Below, in pieces: positions 1 to 9,161 of a stretch of 64,000 nt of DNA; the first letter of the stretch is position 1; the number at the start of each line of letters is the position of its first letter. The stretch is from Aquibium microcysteis. GTDB lineage: Bacteria; Pseudomonadota; Alphaproteobacteria; Rhizobiales; Rhizobiaceae. Both the position numbers and the translations under genes were made by a program. The notes beneath the pieces are model-generated. The model was not told the origin of the DNA. It searched no databases and was given only the letters and a program-made list of their open reading frames with translations. The stretch is taken from contig NZ_CP061080.1 in NCBI RefSeq assembly GCF_014495845.1, positions 1,291,001 to 1,355,000 on the forward strand, given 5' to 3'.

Positions 1-731
1 CTCGCCACGTAGGGGCCCCCGCCGAGAAAGGCGAAGAAGGCGCCGGCGGTGAAGGCGGCGGTGAGCGTGTAGGACCAGAAGCGGCGCGAGCCGACGAGTT
101 CGGGATAGACCCGGAACTGCGCCCCGATGCTCCGGGTCGGCGACTGGTTGGTCTCGTTGAGATCGAGCCAGACCACGAGGACCGCGACCACGCCGTAGAC
201 GAGGGTCAGGATGAAGGTCGCCCGCCAGCCGTAATACTCGTCGAGGACGCCGCCGAAGGCGGGCGCGATCATCGGCACGAGCGCCATGCCCATGGTGATG
301 TAGCCGATGCGGCTCGCCGCCTCGTCGCTGTCGACCGTGTCGCGCACGACCGCCCGCGAGATCACCATGCCGCCGGCCGCGAAGGCCTGGAAGAAGCGCA
401 GCACCAGAAGCGTCTCGATCGTCTGCACGAACACGGCGAGCAGGCTGCTGGCGACGAAGATGGCGAGGCAGGCCAGCAGCACGGGACGGCGCCCCAGCCG
501 ATCGGAGGCCGGGCCGATGAAGAGCTGCAGCCCCGCTGTCGCGAACAGGTAGATCGACACCATCAGCTGGACCACTGCATAGTCGGTGTCCAGGTCGCGG
601 GCGATGGACGGCAGCGACGGCAGGAAGACGTTCATGGCGAGCGCGCTCGACGCGGTCGCGATCACCAGCGTCAGGATGTGCGGCGAGCGCGGACGCGCTG
701 GCTTTCCGGCGGCATCTCGGGACGTCGTCAT
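1..731 (-). CDS. Bcr/CflA-type MFS drug exporter, 3' end cut by window edge
   Basis: The minus strand reads open from an ATG at 731 to the window edge, giving about 243 residues without a stop. The protein begins with a short basic N-terminus, then a membrane segment and FLPSLPSIARDL, followed by GPASDRLGRRPVLL, the MFS loop 2-3 signature as it appears in the Bcr/CflA multidrug family. At least six hydrophobic segments are visible. Members are usually about 400 residues, so the C-terminal part lies outside the window. The gene starts 10 bases after the stop of the EamA transporter gene on the same strand, so the two are probably co-transcribed. The substrate cannot be predicted. Confidence 0.85.
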   Translation of the reverse strand, partial: MTTSRDAAGKPARPRSPHILTLVIATASSALAMNVFLPSLPSIARDLDTDYAVVQLMVSIYLFATAGLQLFIGPASDRLGRRPVLLACLAIFVASSLLAVFVQTIETLLVLRFFQAFAAGGMVISRAVVRDTVDSDEAASRIGYITMGMALVPMIAPAFGGVLDEYYGWRATFILTLVYGVVAVLVVWLDLNETNQSPTRSIGAQFRVYPELVGSRRFWSYTLTAAFTAGAFFAFLGGGPYVA

Positions 732-741
732 CGTGCCGCTC

Positions 742-1662
742 TCACAATCCGTCCGGCGCCATGCCCGGCGCGGTGCTGCTGGTGACCGGGCGGGTTCGGC
801 CGACGATCTGCTCCCGGTAGAGCGTGTACAGTCCGGACCCGATGACGACGAAGGCCCCGACGGTCATGGCCGTGTCCGGCACGTTGCCGAAGACGAGATA
901 GCCGAGCAGGATCGCCCAAAGAAGCGCCGTGTAGCGGAACGGCGCGATGTAGGAGATGTCGCCGGTCCGCATCGACATGATGATGAACTGGTAGCCGATC
1001 ACCACGAGCACGGCCGCACCGAGGAGAAGCAGCGCATGGTCTGCGCCCACGGGTTGCCAGCCGCCATAGGGAACGATCAGCGCGCCGCCCACCACCGTCA
1101 CCGCGCCAGCCGTGACCGTGGTGATGAAGAGCGAAGGAATCTCGGCGCTGACCCGCTTGGTCGCCAGGTCTCGCACCACGCAGAAGAACACGCAGCCGAG
1201 CGCGTAGAGCGAATAGGCGTCGAAGCCGTCGAGTCCCGGCCTGACGATGATCATGACCCCGCCGAACCCGGCGGCGATCGCGAGCCAGCGGCGCCAGCCG
1301 ACGGGTTCGGAGAAGAACAGTGCGGCGCCCATCGTCACGCCGAGCGGCAGCGCCTGCAGGATGGCCGAGACGTTGGCGAGCGGCAGATGTGCGAGCGCCG
1401 TCAGGAAGCAGAGCGTCGCCAGCACCTCGCCGCCGACCCGCAGCACGATCATCAGGTCGAGCGCGCCCGCCGGCAGCTTCAGCGCGCCGCGGTGCCACGC
1501 GATGGCACCCACCAGAAGCGTGGCGAAGCCGCCGCGGATGAACATGATCTGCGCCATCGTCAGCGCCTCGCCGACGAATTTGGAGATGGCGTCGTTCATG
1601 GTGAAGCCGGCCATCGAGACGGCCATGAACAGCGCACCGCGGAGATTGTTGGAAAGGGCCAA
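742..1662 (-). CDS. DMT-superfamily transporter with two EamA domains
   Basis: This 306-residue protein is made almost entirely of hydrophobic helices, about ten, in the two-repeat layout of EamA/RhaT-like drug and metabolite transporters. The first repeat opens with MAGFTMNDAISKFVGEAL and the second begins near residue 150. The family exports or imports small metabolites and the direction is unknown here. The ATG at 1662 gives a normal family length. It is the first gene of a likely two-gene minus-strand unit with the Bcr/CflA exporter downstream. Nothing in it is truncated. Confidence 0.9.
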   Translation of the reverse strand: MALSNNLRGALFMAVSMAGFTMNDAISKFVGEALTMAQIMFIRGGFATLLVGAIAWHRGALKLPAGALDLMIVLRVGGEVLATLCFLTALAHLPLANVSAILQALPLGVTMGAALFFSEPVGWRRWLAIAAGFGGVMIIVRPGLDGFDAYSLYALGCVFFCVVRDLATKRVSAEIPSLFITTVTAGAVTVVGGALIVPYGGWQPVGADHALLLLGAAVLVVIGYQFIIMSMRTGDISYIAPFRYTALLWAILLGYLVFGNVPDTAMTVGAFVVIGSGLYTLYREQIVGRTRPVTSSTAPGMAPDGL

Positions 1663-1798
1663 GGCGGATCCGGTTGTTTTTCGACCGGATGTAGCACCGA
1701 AACCGGCCGAGGCAACGCGAAACCGCTGGGCCAGTTGCGCAGGACGCGGCGCCTGGCGGTCCCGCGGCGCAAGATCAGGACATCGTGCGCCGGCGCCG

Positions 1799-2824
1799 TC
1801 AGCCGCCCGTGACGCTCATGTGGCGCGAGACGGACGGACGGTTGGTGCGCCGGTCGATGACGAAGTCGTGCCCCTTCGGTTTGCGGCCGATCGCTTCGTC
1901 TATGGCCTGCGACAAGAGGTCGTTTCCTTCCGAGGCCCGCAGCGGCGCGCGCAGGTCGGCCGCGTCCTCCTGGCCAAGGCACATGTAGAGGGTGCCCGTG
2001 CAGGTCAGCCGCACGCGGTTGCAGCTCTCGCAGAAATTATGCGTCATCGGCGTGATGAAGCCGAGCCGTCCGCCGGTCTCGGCCACCTCGACGTAGCGCG
2101 CCGGCCCGCCGGTGCGATAGGGGATTTCGGTCAGCGTGAACTGGCGCTCGAGCTGGGACCTGAGCAGTGACAGCGGCATGTACTGGTCGGTCCGGTCGGC
2201 ATCGATCTCGCCCATCGGCATGGTCTCGATGACGGTCAGATCCATGCCGCGCCCGTTGGCCCAGCGCAGCAGGTCCGGAATCTCCTGGTCGTTGAAGCCC
2301 TTCAGCGCCACCGCGTTGATCTTGACGGCAATGCCGGCGGCCTGCGCGGCGTCGAGGCCCGCCATGACCCGCGACAGCTCGCCCCAGCGCGTGATGGTCT
2401 TGAACTTGTCCGGATCGAGCGTGTCGAGCGAGACGTTGATCCGCCGCACGCCGCAATCGGCGAGTTCGTCCGCGAAGCGGGCCAGCTGCGAGCCGTTCGT
2501 GGTCAGCGTCAGTTCCTTCAGCGCCCCGCTTCTGAGATGGCGCGAAAGCTGGCGCACGAGGTGCATCACGTTCTTGCGCACCAGCGGCTCGCCGCCGGTC
2601 AGCCGCAGCTTGCGCACGCCCTTTTCGACGAAGGCGGTGCAGAGCCGGTCCAGTTCCTCCAGCGACAGCAGGTCCTTCTTCGGCAGGAAGGTCATGTCCT
2701 CGGCCATGCAGTAGGTGCAGCGGAAGTCGCAGCGGTCGGTGACGGACACGCGCAGATACTCGATCGACCGGCCGAAGGGGTCGATCATCTGCGTCCCGTC
2801 CGGCATCTGCTCCGAGAAAGTCAT
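1799..2824 (-). CDS. moaA: GTP 3',8-cyclase MoaA (molybdenum cofactor step 1)
   Basis: This radical-SAM enzyme converts GTP to 3',8-cyclo-GTP, the first step of molybdopterin synthesis. The N-terminal cluster motif CDFRCTYC (CxxxCxxC) binds the SAM cluster. A second set of cysteines, [11 protein letters not shown], binds the C-terminal cluster that holds GTP. The protein ends in the Gly-Gly pair that MoaA needs for activity. I chose the ATG at 2824 (341 residues) because AGAAGGAAGAG lies just upstream. A GTG 21 bases earlier is open but has no better ribosome site. The DUF971 gene on the other strand starts about 170 bases away. Confidence 0.95.
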   Translation of the reverse strand: MTFSEQMPDGTQMIDPFGRSIEYLRVSVTDRCDFRCTYCMAEDMTFLPKKDLLSLEELDRLCTAFVEKGVRKLRLTGGEPLVRKNVMHLVRQLSRHLRSGALKELTLTTNGSQLARFADELADCGVRRINVSLDTLDPDKFKTITRWGELSRVMAGLDAAQAAGIAVKINAVALKGFNDQEIPDLLRWANGRGMDLTVIETMPMGEIDADRTDQYMPLSLLRSQLERQFTLTEIPYRTGGPARYVEVAETGGRLGFITPMTHNFCESCNRVRLTCTGTLYMCLGQEDAADLRAPLRASEGNDLLSQAIDEAIGRKPKGHDFVIDRRTNRPSVSRHMSVTGG

Positions 2825-2992
2825 CGCGCTCTTCCTTCTGCGCACCGTCTGGCCGCGGCGCTTGCGGGCCGAATGTCGTGCCCGTGACCGGCATCGTCAA
2901 GGCAATGGGGCGAAACTAGCACCGTCGCTATAGTCGCGGCAACATATCGCCGCTAGAATGGACCGCTTCACATCCGACGCAGGACACCTTGC

Positions 2993-3346
2993 ATGACCGC
3001 CCCCACCGAACTGCGCGTGTCGAAGGACCGCCGGCTTCTCACCGTCACCTTCGCCGGACGCGATCCGATCGCGCTCGACGCCGAGTATCTGCGGATAACG
3101 TCGCCCTCGGCCGAGGTGCAGGGCCATTCGCCCGAGCAGCGCGTGACGGTGCCGGGCAAGCGGAACGTCGCGATCCTCAAGATGGAGCCGGTCGGCAACT
3201 ACGCGGTGCGGATAACCTTCGACGACCGGCACGACACCGGCATCTTCACCTGGGCCTATCTGTGCCAGCTCGGAGACGAGCGCGAGACGCGCTGGGCAGC
3301 CTATCTGGCGGAACTCGACGCCCAGGGGCTGAGCCGGGACCGGTGA
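2993..3346 (+). CDS. DUF971 (GBBH-like N-terminal) domain protein
   Basis: The 117-residue product is a single DUF971 domain, the small zinc-ribbon-like fold also found at the N-terminus of gamma-butyrobetaine hydroxylases. It carries the pattern of a short strand, LRITSPSAEVQGH, and a C-terminal FTWAYLCQLG. The usual zinc-binding cysteines are not obvious, with only one Cys in the domain. Members are often encoded near Fe-S or molybdenum-cofactor genes, and here moaA is divergent next door. The biochemical role is unknown. The ATG is preceded by AGGACACC. Confidence 0.85.
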   Translation: MTAPTELRVSKDRRLLTVTFAGRDPIALDAEYLRITSPSAEVQGHSPEQRVTVPGKRNVAILKMEPVGNYAVRITFDDRHDTGIFTWAYLCQLGDERETRWAAYLAELDAQGLSRDR

Positions 3347-3467
3347 CGGCGAGGCTCCCGTCCGGTGTCGATCGGGGCTTGATCGCCGCCGGCATTCGCG
3401 CTGTCATCTGCCGGACGCACGGCTCCGCCCGGCTGCGCCGACTCAACGTTTCAGCGGAGACCGCGCC

Positions 3468-4079
3468 ATGACCACCCTGACCAGCGTCTCCGAACTCGAG
3501 GCGCTGTACGGCCTTCCGGGCGAGACGTCGCTCGTCAAGGAACTCGACCATCTGATACCCGAATACGAGACGCTGATCGCGGCCTCGCCCTTCGTCGCGC
3601 TCGCCACTGCAGGCCCCGAAGGGCTCGACTGCTCGCCGCGCGGCGACGTACCGGGCTTCGTGCGGGTGCGCGACGACCGCACGCTGCTGTTGCCGGACCG
3701 GCGGGGCAACAACCGCGCCGATTCGCTGAAGAACGTGCTGCGCGATGACCGCGTCGGCCTGCTGTTCCTCATCCCGGGATCCGGGACGACGCTCAGGGTC
3801 AACGGCCGCGCCACCATTTCGGTCGAACCGGATCTCTGCGCCTCCTTCGCCATGGAGGGCCGGCCGGCCCGCTCGGTGCTGGTGATCGCGATCGAGGCGG
3901 TCTACTTCCAGTGCGCCCGCGCCATCGTCCGCTCCGAACTGTGGAACCCCGACCGGCAGGTCGACCCGAAGAGCCTGCCGACGCCGGGCCGGATCCTCGA
4001 GACCACGAGCCGCCGCGGCATCGACGGCGAGGCCTACGACGCCGAGTGGCCGTCGCGGGCGAAGGCGACGATGTGGTGA
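3468..4079 (+). CDS. Pyridoxamine 5'-phosphate oxidase-fold FMN-binding protein
   Basis: The 203-residue protein has the split-barrel flavin fold. Its core, FVALATAGPEGLDCSPRGDVPGFV followed by RGNNRADSLKN and VGLLFLIPG, matches the MSMEG_1061-like subgroup of PPOX proteins. These bind FMN or F420 and reduce or detoxify small molecules, and they rarely act in vitamin B6 synthesis. The ATG at 3468 follows a GGAG-containing stretch. It stands alone between DUF971 and the azlCD pair, with gaps of about 120 bases on each side. The substrate is unknown. Confidence 0.85.
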   Translation: MTTLTSVSELEALYGLPGETSLVKELDHLIPEYETLIAASPFVALATAGPEGLDCSPRGDVPGFVRVRDDRTLLLPDRRGNNRADSLKNVLRDDRVGLLFLIPGSGTTLRVNGRATISVEPDLCASFAMEGRPARSVLVIAIEAVYFQCARAIVRSELWNPDRQVDPKSLPTPGRILETTSRRGIDGEAYDAEWPSRAKATMW

Positions 4080-4196
4080 GGCGGGCGGCGGCCTGCGTCA
4101 TGGCATGAGGACGATCCTCCTCGACGTGGCTCAACCGAATTGAACTGACAGGGCAGGGAGCCTGACCTATAGACCGGCCTTCCCGAGGAGGTCCGG

Positions 4197-4955
4197 TTGT
4201 CCGTCGCCCCATTCGCCCGCAGGGCTTTCGCATCGCAATTCTGGCGCGGCACGCGTAGGGGCATTCCGGTCATCGTGGCATCCGCGCCCTTCGGCGTGCT
4301 GTTCGGCGCGCTGGCGGTGCAGAACGGCTTCACCGTCGGCGAAGCCGTGATGATGAGCGCCACCGTGTTCGCCGGCGCCAGCCAGATGGTCGGCATCGAA
4401 CTGTTCGGCAAGGCGATCCCCGCCTGGATGATCGTGCTTTCGGTCTTCGCCGTGAACTTCCGCCATGTCCTCTATTCGGCCTCCTTCGGCCGTCGCACCG
4501 GCCACTGGTCCGCCTGGCAGCGGGCACTCGGCTTCTTCTTCCTTGCCGATCCGCAATATGCCGAGACCGAGCGCATGGCCGAAGCCGGCGAGACGATCGG
4601 CTTTGCCTGGTATCTCGGCATCGGACTGCCGATGTACCTGGTCTGGGTGCTCGACGCCTGGCTCGGCGCGCTGTTCGGGCGGCTGATCCCCGATACCCAC
4701 GCGCTCGGGCTCGACTTCCTGCTGCCGATCTACTTCGTCGGACTGCTGATGGGCTTCCGCAAGCGGCCGCTCTGGCTGCCTGTGGTCATCGCCAGCGGCG
4801 CGGCCGCCATGGTCGCCCACGTCTACGTCGGATCCCCCTGGCACGTCTCGATCGGCGCGCTCGCCGGTGTCCTGCTCGCCGCCGCCATGCCCGTCGGCGA
4901 GGAGGCTCGCACCGCCTACGCCGCGGAGCGCGAGGGAACGGGAGGCCGGTCATGA
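4197..4955 (+). CDS. azlC: AzlC-type branched-chain amino acid exporter, large subunit
   Basis: The 252-residue protein has about seven hydrophobic segments and the AzlC signature: IVASAPFGVLFGALA near the N-terminus, FAGASQMVGIELFG and NFRHVLYS. AzlC works with the small AzlD subunit to export branched-chain amino acids and analogues. The start is a TTG at 4197 supported by GAGGAGG seven bases upstream. No ATG lies in the first 30 codons. Its stop overlaps the start of azlD by four bases (ATGA), the usual sign of translational coupling. Confidence 0.92.
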   Translation: MSVAPFARRAFASQFWRGTRRGIPVIVASAPFGVLFGALAVQNGFTVGEAVMMSATVFAGASQMVGIELFGKAIPAWMIVLSVFAVNFRHVLYSASFGRRTGHWSAWQRALGFFFLADPQYAETERMAEAGETIGFAWYLGIGLPMYLVWVLDAWLGALFGRLIPDTHALGLDFLLPIYFVGLLMGFRKRPLWLPVVIASGAAAMVAHVYVGSPWHVSIGALAGVLLAAAMPVGEEARTAYAAEREGTGGRS

Positions 4956-5248
4956 GCGAGATCGGCTGGATCGTGCTTGCCGCCGCCGTGATGACCTACC
5001 TCACGCGCGCCGGCGGGCACCTCGTCCTGTCGCGGTTCCGGCGGATCCACCCGCGCGTCGAGGCCGGGCTGAACGCGGTGCCGGCCGCCGTCTTCACCAC
5101 GCTGGTGGCGCCGGCCGCCATGAACGCCACTCCGGCCGAAGCGCTGGCGCTCGTCGTTGCGGCCCTGCTCGGCCTCCGCGGCGGCATGTTCTCCGTCTTT
5201 CTGGGCGGCGGGCTGGTCCTGATCGCCGGCCGCTATCTGCTCGGCTGA
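4952..5248 (+). CDS. azlD: AzlD-type exporter small subunit
   Basis: This 98-residue protein has four hydrophobic segments. It carries the AzlD pattern TYLTRAGG after the first helix and NAVPAAVFTTLVAPA in the middle. It is the obligate small partner of AzlC, and its ATG overlaps the azlC stop. The stop at 5248 is 10 bases from the convergent end of the CoA-ester lyase gene. Confidence 0.92.
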   Translation: MSEIGWIVLAAAVMTYLTRAGGHLVLSRFRRIHPRVEAGLNAVPAAVFTTLVAPAAMNATPAEALALVVAALLGLRGGMFSVFLGGGLVLIAGRYLLG

Positions 5249-5258
5249 CGGCCGTCCG

Positions 5259-6125
5259 TCAGCCGCCGGCCCGCGCGAGCAGCCGTTCCGCGCGCCTGAG
5301 ATGCGGCCGGTCATACATGCGGCCGTCGATCCCCACCACGCCGACGTCGCCGGCCCCCGCGAAGGCGGCCGCGACCGCACGCGCCTCGGCGATCGCCTCG
5401 GGGGAGGGCGTGAAGGCCTCGTTGATCACCGGCACCTGCGCCGGATGGATCGCCATCTTGCCCGTGAACCCATCGCGCTCGGCCTCCAGGCATTCGCGTC
5501 GCAGCGCCTCCATGTCGCGGAAGTCGACGAACACCGTGTCGACCGCCGCGGTCTCTGCCTTCGCAGCGGCAAGGACGGTCATGGCGCGGGCGAGGCGGAA
5601 GACGTCGGTGTAGCGGCCGGCCGCGTCGCGCGCGGCGCGGGCGCCGATGTCGGCCGACAGGTCTTCGGCGCCCCAGGTGACGCCGGCGAGCCGGGGGAGG
5701 GCGGCGGAGTAGCTGCCGGCGGCAAGGAGGCCGGTGGCCGTCTCGGTGATGATCGGCAGGATGCGGATCGCCCCGTCCTCGAGCCCGGCCTCGGCCTCGT
5801 TCACCCTGAGCTTCGCCGACAGGCGCTCGACGTCGGCGCCGCCGGACGCCTTGGGCAGCATGATGCCGTGCGGCGCGGCCTTCACGACGGCGGCGAGGTC
5901 TTCGTCGGTCAGGCCGGTCGAGAAGTCGTTGACGCGGACGTAGAGCAAGGGACCGGCCTTGCCCCCGCGCGCCGCCAGGAACGCCGCGGCCATCTCCCGC
6001 GCCGCCGCCTTGCGTGCCGGCGCCACCGAATCCTCCAGGTCGACGATCAGCACGTCGGCACCCGAGGCCAGGCCCTTGTCCAGCTTGCGCTCCGAGTCGC
6101 CCGGCACGAACAGCAGCGAGCGCAT
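5259..6125 (-). CDS. HpcH/HpaI-family CoA-ester lyase (citrate lyase beta-like)
   Basis: The 288-residue protein is a TIM-barrel lyase of the CitE/malyl-CoA lyase class. It shows LLFVPGDSERKLDKG at the start, DVLIVDLEDSVAP (metal and acyl-CoA binding), a conserved arginine in VRVND, an ITETATG loop and GAEDLSADIG near residue 160. Such enzymes cleave or form beta-hydroxyacyl-CoA esters such as malyl- or methylmalyl-CoA. The ATG at 6125 overlaps the stop of the MaoC gene (TGATG), so the hydratase and lyase are coupled. The pairing suggests successive hydration and C-C cleavage of a CoA ester. The true substrate is not visible. Confidence 0.9.
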   Translation of the reverse strand: MRSLLFVPGDSERKLDKGLASGADVLIVDLEDSVAPARKAAAREMAAAFLAARGGKAGPLLYVRVNDFSTGLTDEDLAAVVKAAPHGIMLPKASGGADVERLSAKLRVNEAEAGLEDGAIRILPIITETATGLLAAGSYSAALPRLAGVTWGAEDLSADIGARAARDAAGRYTDVFRLARAMTVLAAAKAETAAVDTVFVDFRDMEALRRECLEAERDGFTGKMAIHPAQVPVINEAFTPSPEAIAEARAVAAAFAGAGDVGVVGIDGRMYDRPHLRRAERLLARAGG

Positions 6126-6577
6126 CAGGCCGGCCTCTTCAGCATCATCGCCTGGCGCACGCAGCGCGCCACCAGCACCCCGTTCTGGTTGAAGGCGCGG
6201 TGCTCGAACTCGACCACGCCGCGGTCGGGCTTCGACTTCGATTCGCGCACCGACTTCACTTCCGTCTCCACCCGCACGGTGTCGCCGTGGAAGAGCGGAT
6301 GCGGGAAGGTGGTGTCGGTCATGCCGAGATTGCCGATGGTGGTGCCGAGCGTCGTGTCGTGCACCGAGATGCCGATCATCAGCCCCAGCGTGAACAGCGA
6401 GTTGACCAGCGGCCTGCCCCACTCGCTCTTCGAGGCGAAGTCGAAATCGATGTGCAGCGGCTGCGGATTGAGCGTCATCACCGAGAACAGCATGTTGTCG
6501 CTTTCGGTGACCGTCTTGGTCAGCGCGTGCCGGATCACCATGCCCGGCTGGAATTCCTCGAGATAGAGCCCGGCCAA
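6125..6577 (-). CDS. MaoC-like (hot-dog) CoA hydratase
   Basis: The product is a single hot-dog domain of about 150 residues. It shows LYLEEFQPGMVI at the start and the hydratase segment MTLNPQPLHID containing the catalytic-type histidine. MaoC proteins hydrate enoyl-CoA esters. An open frame reaches back to 6634, but the TTG at 6577 has GGGAGG seven bases upstream and gives the usual family N-terminus, so I prefer it. The stop overlaps the ATG of the downstream CoA-ester lyase, which implies a two-step CoA-ester route. Confidence 0.88.
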   Translation of the reverse strand: MAGLYLEEFQPGMVIRHALTKTVTESDNMLFSVMTLNPQPLHIDFDFASKSEWGRPLVNSLFTLGLMIGISVHDTTLGTTIGNLGMTDTTFPHPLFHGDTVRVETEVKSVRESKSKPDRGVVEFEHRAFNQNGVLVARCVRQAMMLKRPA

Positions 6578-6751
6578 CGCAACCTCCCGCCTGATGGACC
6601 GGCCGTTGATAGAAGTCCGGACAGGGCACCGCAAGCGCCCGAATGCGCCAGGCGGCGAGGCGGCATGGTTAGCGGCCGGCTAACGGTCATGGTGAACCGT
6701 TCGTAAACCAGTTGCCGCTAGGTTCGGGGCAGTAGAAGCGTGCGGGGCGTC

Positions 6752-7894
6752 ATGATAGTCGAGCATTTCATCCGGTGGGTCGCGACGGCAAAGGTGGCGG
6801 AGCGGGCCGCCGCGGCCAATGCCCTGGCCCGCGCCTACATCCTCTCCCCGATGGACTTCGAGGATCGCTGTGCGGCAGAGGCCGCGCTCACCATGCTGCT
6901 CGATGATCCTTCGCCCAAGGTCCGGCTGGCGATGGCCGAGCCCTTCTCGCTGTCCGCCCGCGCGCCGCAGCAGATCGTGGCCGCGCTCGCCGCCGACCAG
7001 CCCGAAGTCGCCGCGCCCGTGCTGGCACTGTCGCCGCTGCTCACCGATCACGATCTGATCGGGCACATGGCCGCGGGCGAGACGGATGCGCAGGTGCTGA
7101 TCGCCACCCGCACCACGGTTTCGATGGCGCTGGCGGCCGCCATCGCCGAGGTCGCGTCGCCGGCCGCCTGCGCGGCACTGCTCGGCAATGCGGGCGCCGA
7201 GATCGCCTCCATCAGTCTTCGCCGCATGGCAGAGCGGCTGGGCCACGACGCGGACGTGCGCGAGGCGCTGATCGCCGACCGGCGCCTGCCTTGCGACATC
7301 CGCCACACGCTGCTCCTCAAGGTCGGGGAGGCGCTGCGCGAATCTCCGCTGGTGCGGGCGCTGATGAGCCGGGCGCGTGCCGACAGGATGTTGCGCGAGG
7401 CCTGCCTGAAGGCCTCGCTGACGCTGATCGAACACACCGGTGCCGACGAGCACGCAGCCCTGGTCGAACACCTGCGCCTGCGCGGCGAACTGACGACCGG
7501 CTTTCTGGTGCGGGTCGTCGCGCACGGCCGCATCGACTTCTTCGGCGCCGCCCTGGTGGCGTTGTCGGGGCTCGACCGGACCCGGGTGCGTTCGCTGCTG
7601 TCGTCCGGCCGCGACGTCGCGCTCGCCGCCCTGTTCCGCCAGGCCGGTCTCCCCCAGGCCGCCGGCCGTGTCATCCTGCGTGCGCTGACCGTATGGCGCG
7701 ACGTCGCCAACGGCCGCCGCGTCGCCGGCACGCAGGAAGTCTCCTACCTGATGCTGCGCGATCTCGAGGCGGCGGTCCGGGCCGGCGAGGTCGCCGACGA
7801 GGAGGGTGCTCTGGCCGCCCTCATCAAGTCGATCCACCTCGAAGCGCTGCGCGAGAACGCGCGCGGTCACGCGCTGGCGATCGCGGCGGCTTAG
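6752..7894 (+). CDS. DUF2336 domain protein
   Basis: This protein of about 380 residues is mostly alpha-helical and HEAT-like. It matches the DUF2336 family common in Alphaproteobacteria, with DDPSPKVRLAMAEP near residue 50 and repeated ADQPEVAAPVL-type helices. No catalytic motif is visible and the function is unknown. The ATG at 6752 follows GCGGGGC, and a GTG 12 bases earlier is also possible. A decayed copy of its last third lies 1 kb downstream (about 8930-9118), beyond the DUF533 gene. Confidence 0.82.
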   Translation: MIVEHFIRWVATAKVAERAAAANALARAYILSPMDFEDRCAAEAALTMLLDDPSPKVRLAMAEPFSLSARAPQQIVAALAADQPEVAAPVLALSPLLTDHDLIGHMAAGETDAQVLIATRTTVSMALAAAIAEVASPAACAALLGNAGAEIASISLRRMAERLGHDADVREALIADRRLPCDIRHTLLLKVGEALRESPLVRALMSRARADRMLREACLKASLTLIEHTGADEHAALVEHLRLRGELTTGFLVRVVAHGRIDFFGAALVALSGLDRTRVRSLLSSGRDVALAALFRQAGLPQAAGRVILRALTVWRDVANGRRVAGTQEVSYLMLRDLEAAVRAGEVADEEGALAALIKSIHLEALRENARGHALAIAAA

Positions 7895-8098
7895 GCGGCC
7901 GGTCGGAACCCTCCTGCCGTCGAGGCCCGGGTCCGCCCTTGCTCGGGACCGGTCATCCGCCGCCAGGCAAGGCGCAGCCCTTCGTCCGGCCCGCCTCTTC
8001 GCGGCCGTCGCCGCGCCGGCGGTCAGCGTGTGCCCCGATGGAACGGCGCGGGGGCGAGGGCGTTTGTCCGGCTCGGTGTCACGAGCAGGGACGATCCT

Positions 8099-8902
8099 AT
8101 GAGCATGAAGCGCATTCTGGGAATGATGTTGGCGAGCCGCATGGCGGGACGCGGCATGCGCGGCCGCGGCGGTCTTGCAGGCGGCGGCCTCGGCACGCTG
8201 GCTGCGGCCGGTCTTCTCGGCGGGCGGCGCGGTGGTCTCGGCCGCAAGGCGGGCCTGGCGGCGCTGGGCTACATGGCCTACCGCGCCTACCAGGACCACC
8301 AGTCAAGGACGGCGGCCGGAACGCAGGGCGCGTCGCAGGACCGCGCGCGTGCGGGCGCAGCGGGCGGCAGTGCCTCCGGAAGCGGCGCTGCGGCGGGTGG
8401 CCTCGGTGACCTGATCGGCGGCGTGATGAAATCCGTCGGCGACGCTCTCGGCGGCACCGGCACGCGCGACGAGACCCGTGGAGGCGGCGCGTCCCCCTTC
8501 GCTGAGCCTCCCGCGGCGCAGGCTTTCACGGCCGAGGACGAACGCGCGGCCGAGGCGCTCGGCGAAGACAAGGCGCTGCTTCTCCTGCGCGCGATGATCA
8601 CGGCCGCCAATGCCGATGGTCAGATCACGTCCGACGAACGGTCGCGGATCCTGAGCCAGGCGGAGGACGGCGACGACCGCCGGACGCTCGAACGCGAGCT
8701 TGCCGCGCCACGGCCGCTCGAAGAACTGCTCGGCCAGGTCCGCGACCGGGAGACGGCGGAGGAATTCTACCTCTCCTCCCGCATGGCCGTCGATGGCGAG
8801 ACCGGTGCCAACCGCGCCTATCTCGCCAGCCTGCGCGACCGGCTCGGTTTGGCCCAACAGGACGCAGCAGAAATCGACGCGTTGGCGTCAGGACCGGCGT
8901 GA
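8099..8902 (+). CDS. DUF533 / TerB-like membrane-associated protein (YebE type)
   Basis: The 267-residue protein starts with a glycine- and arginine-rich stretch (repeated GRGG and GGRRGG) and a short hydrophobic segment, AALGYMAYRAY. A low-complexity Gly/Ala linker follows. The C-terminal half is TerB-like and helical, with LLRAMITAANADGQIT, the acidic metal-binding-like loop of DUF533. Homologues such as YebE are inner-membrane-associated proteins of unknown role. The ATG at 8099 has AGGGACG upstream. The frame is open back to 8030, but those codons do not fit the family. Confidence 0.85.
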   Translation: MSMKRILGMMLASRMAGRGMRGRGGLAGGGLGTLAAAGLLGGRRGGLGRKAGLAALGYMAYRAYQDHQSRTAAGTQGASQDRARAGAAGGSASGSGAAAGGLGDLIGGVMKSVGDALGGTGTRDETRGGGASPFAEPPAAQAFTAEDERAAEALGEDKALLLLRAMITAANADGQITSDERSRILSQAEDGDDRRTLERELAAPRPLEELLGQVRDRETAEEFYLSSRMAVDGETGANRAYLASLRDRLGLAQQDAAEIDALASGPA

Positions 8903-8929
8903 TCGACCACGCCACCACGGCGAAGCGGT

Positions 8930-9118
8930 CCCGGCCCGTCCGACCGGCCGCCGCGTCGCCGGGCCACAGGAAGGCGCCATCCTGATGCCGCGCGATCCGA
9001 CGCGGCAGTCCGCACGGGCATGGTCGCCGACGAGGACGGCGCGCTCGCCGCACTGCTCAAGTCGATCCACCTCGGCGCGCTGCGCGGGAACACGCGCTGG
9101 CGATTGCGGCGGCGTAGT
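8930..9118 (+). pseudogene. Decayed 3' fragment of the DUF2336 gene
   Basis: This stretch resembles the last part of the DUF2336 gene at about 7700-7894. GCCGCCGCGTCGCCGG, CTGATG.CGCGCGATC and GACGAGGACGGCGC.CTCGCC are followed by AAGTCGATCCACCTCG and GCGATTGCGGCGGCGTAG, each near-identical to the intact gene. In translation VADEDGALAALLKSIHLGALR mirrors VADEEGALAALIKSIHLEALR. A 10-base deletion after GGGAAC shifts the frame and there is no start. It is a dead duplicate, separated from the parent by the DUF533 gene, and an incomplete tandem duplication could explain it. Confidence 0.75.
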
Positions 9119-9161
9119 GGGGGAGGCGATATGCTCTCGACGGGCGCGGTCCGTCGGGAAG

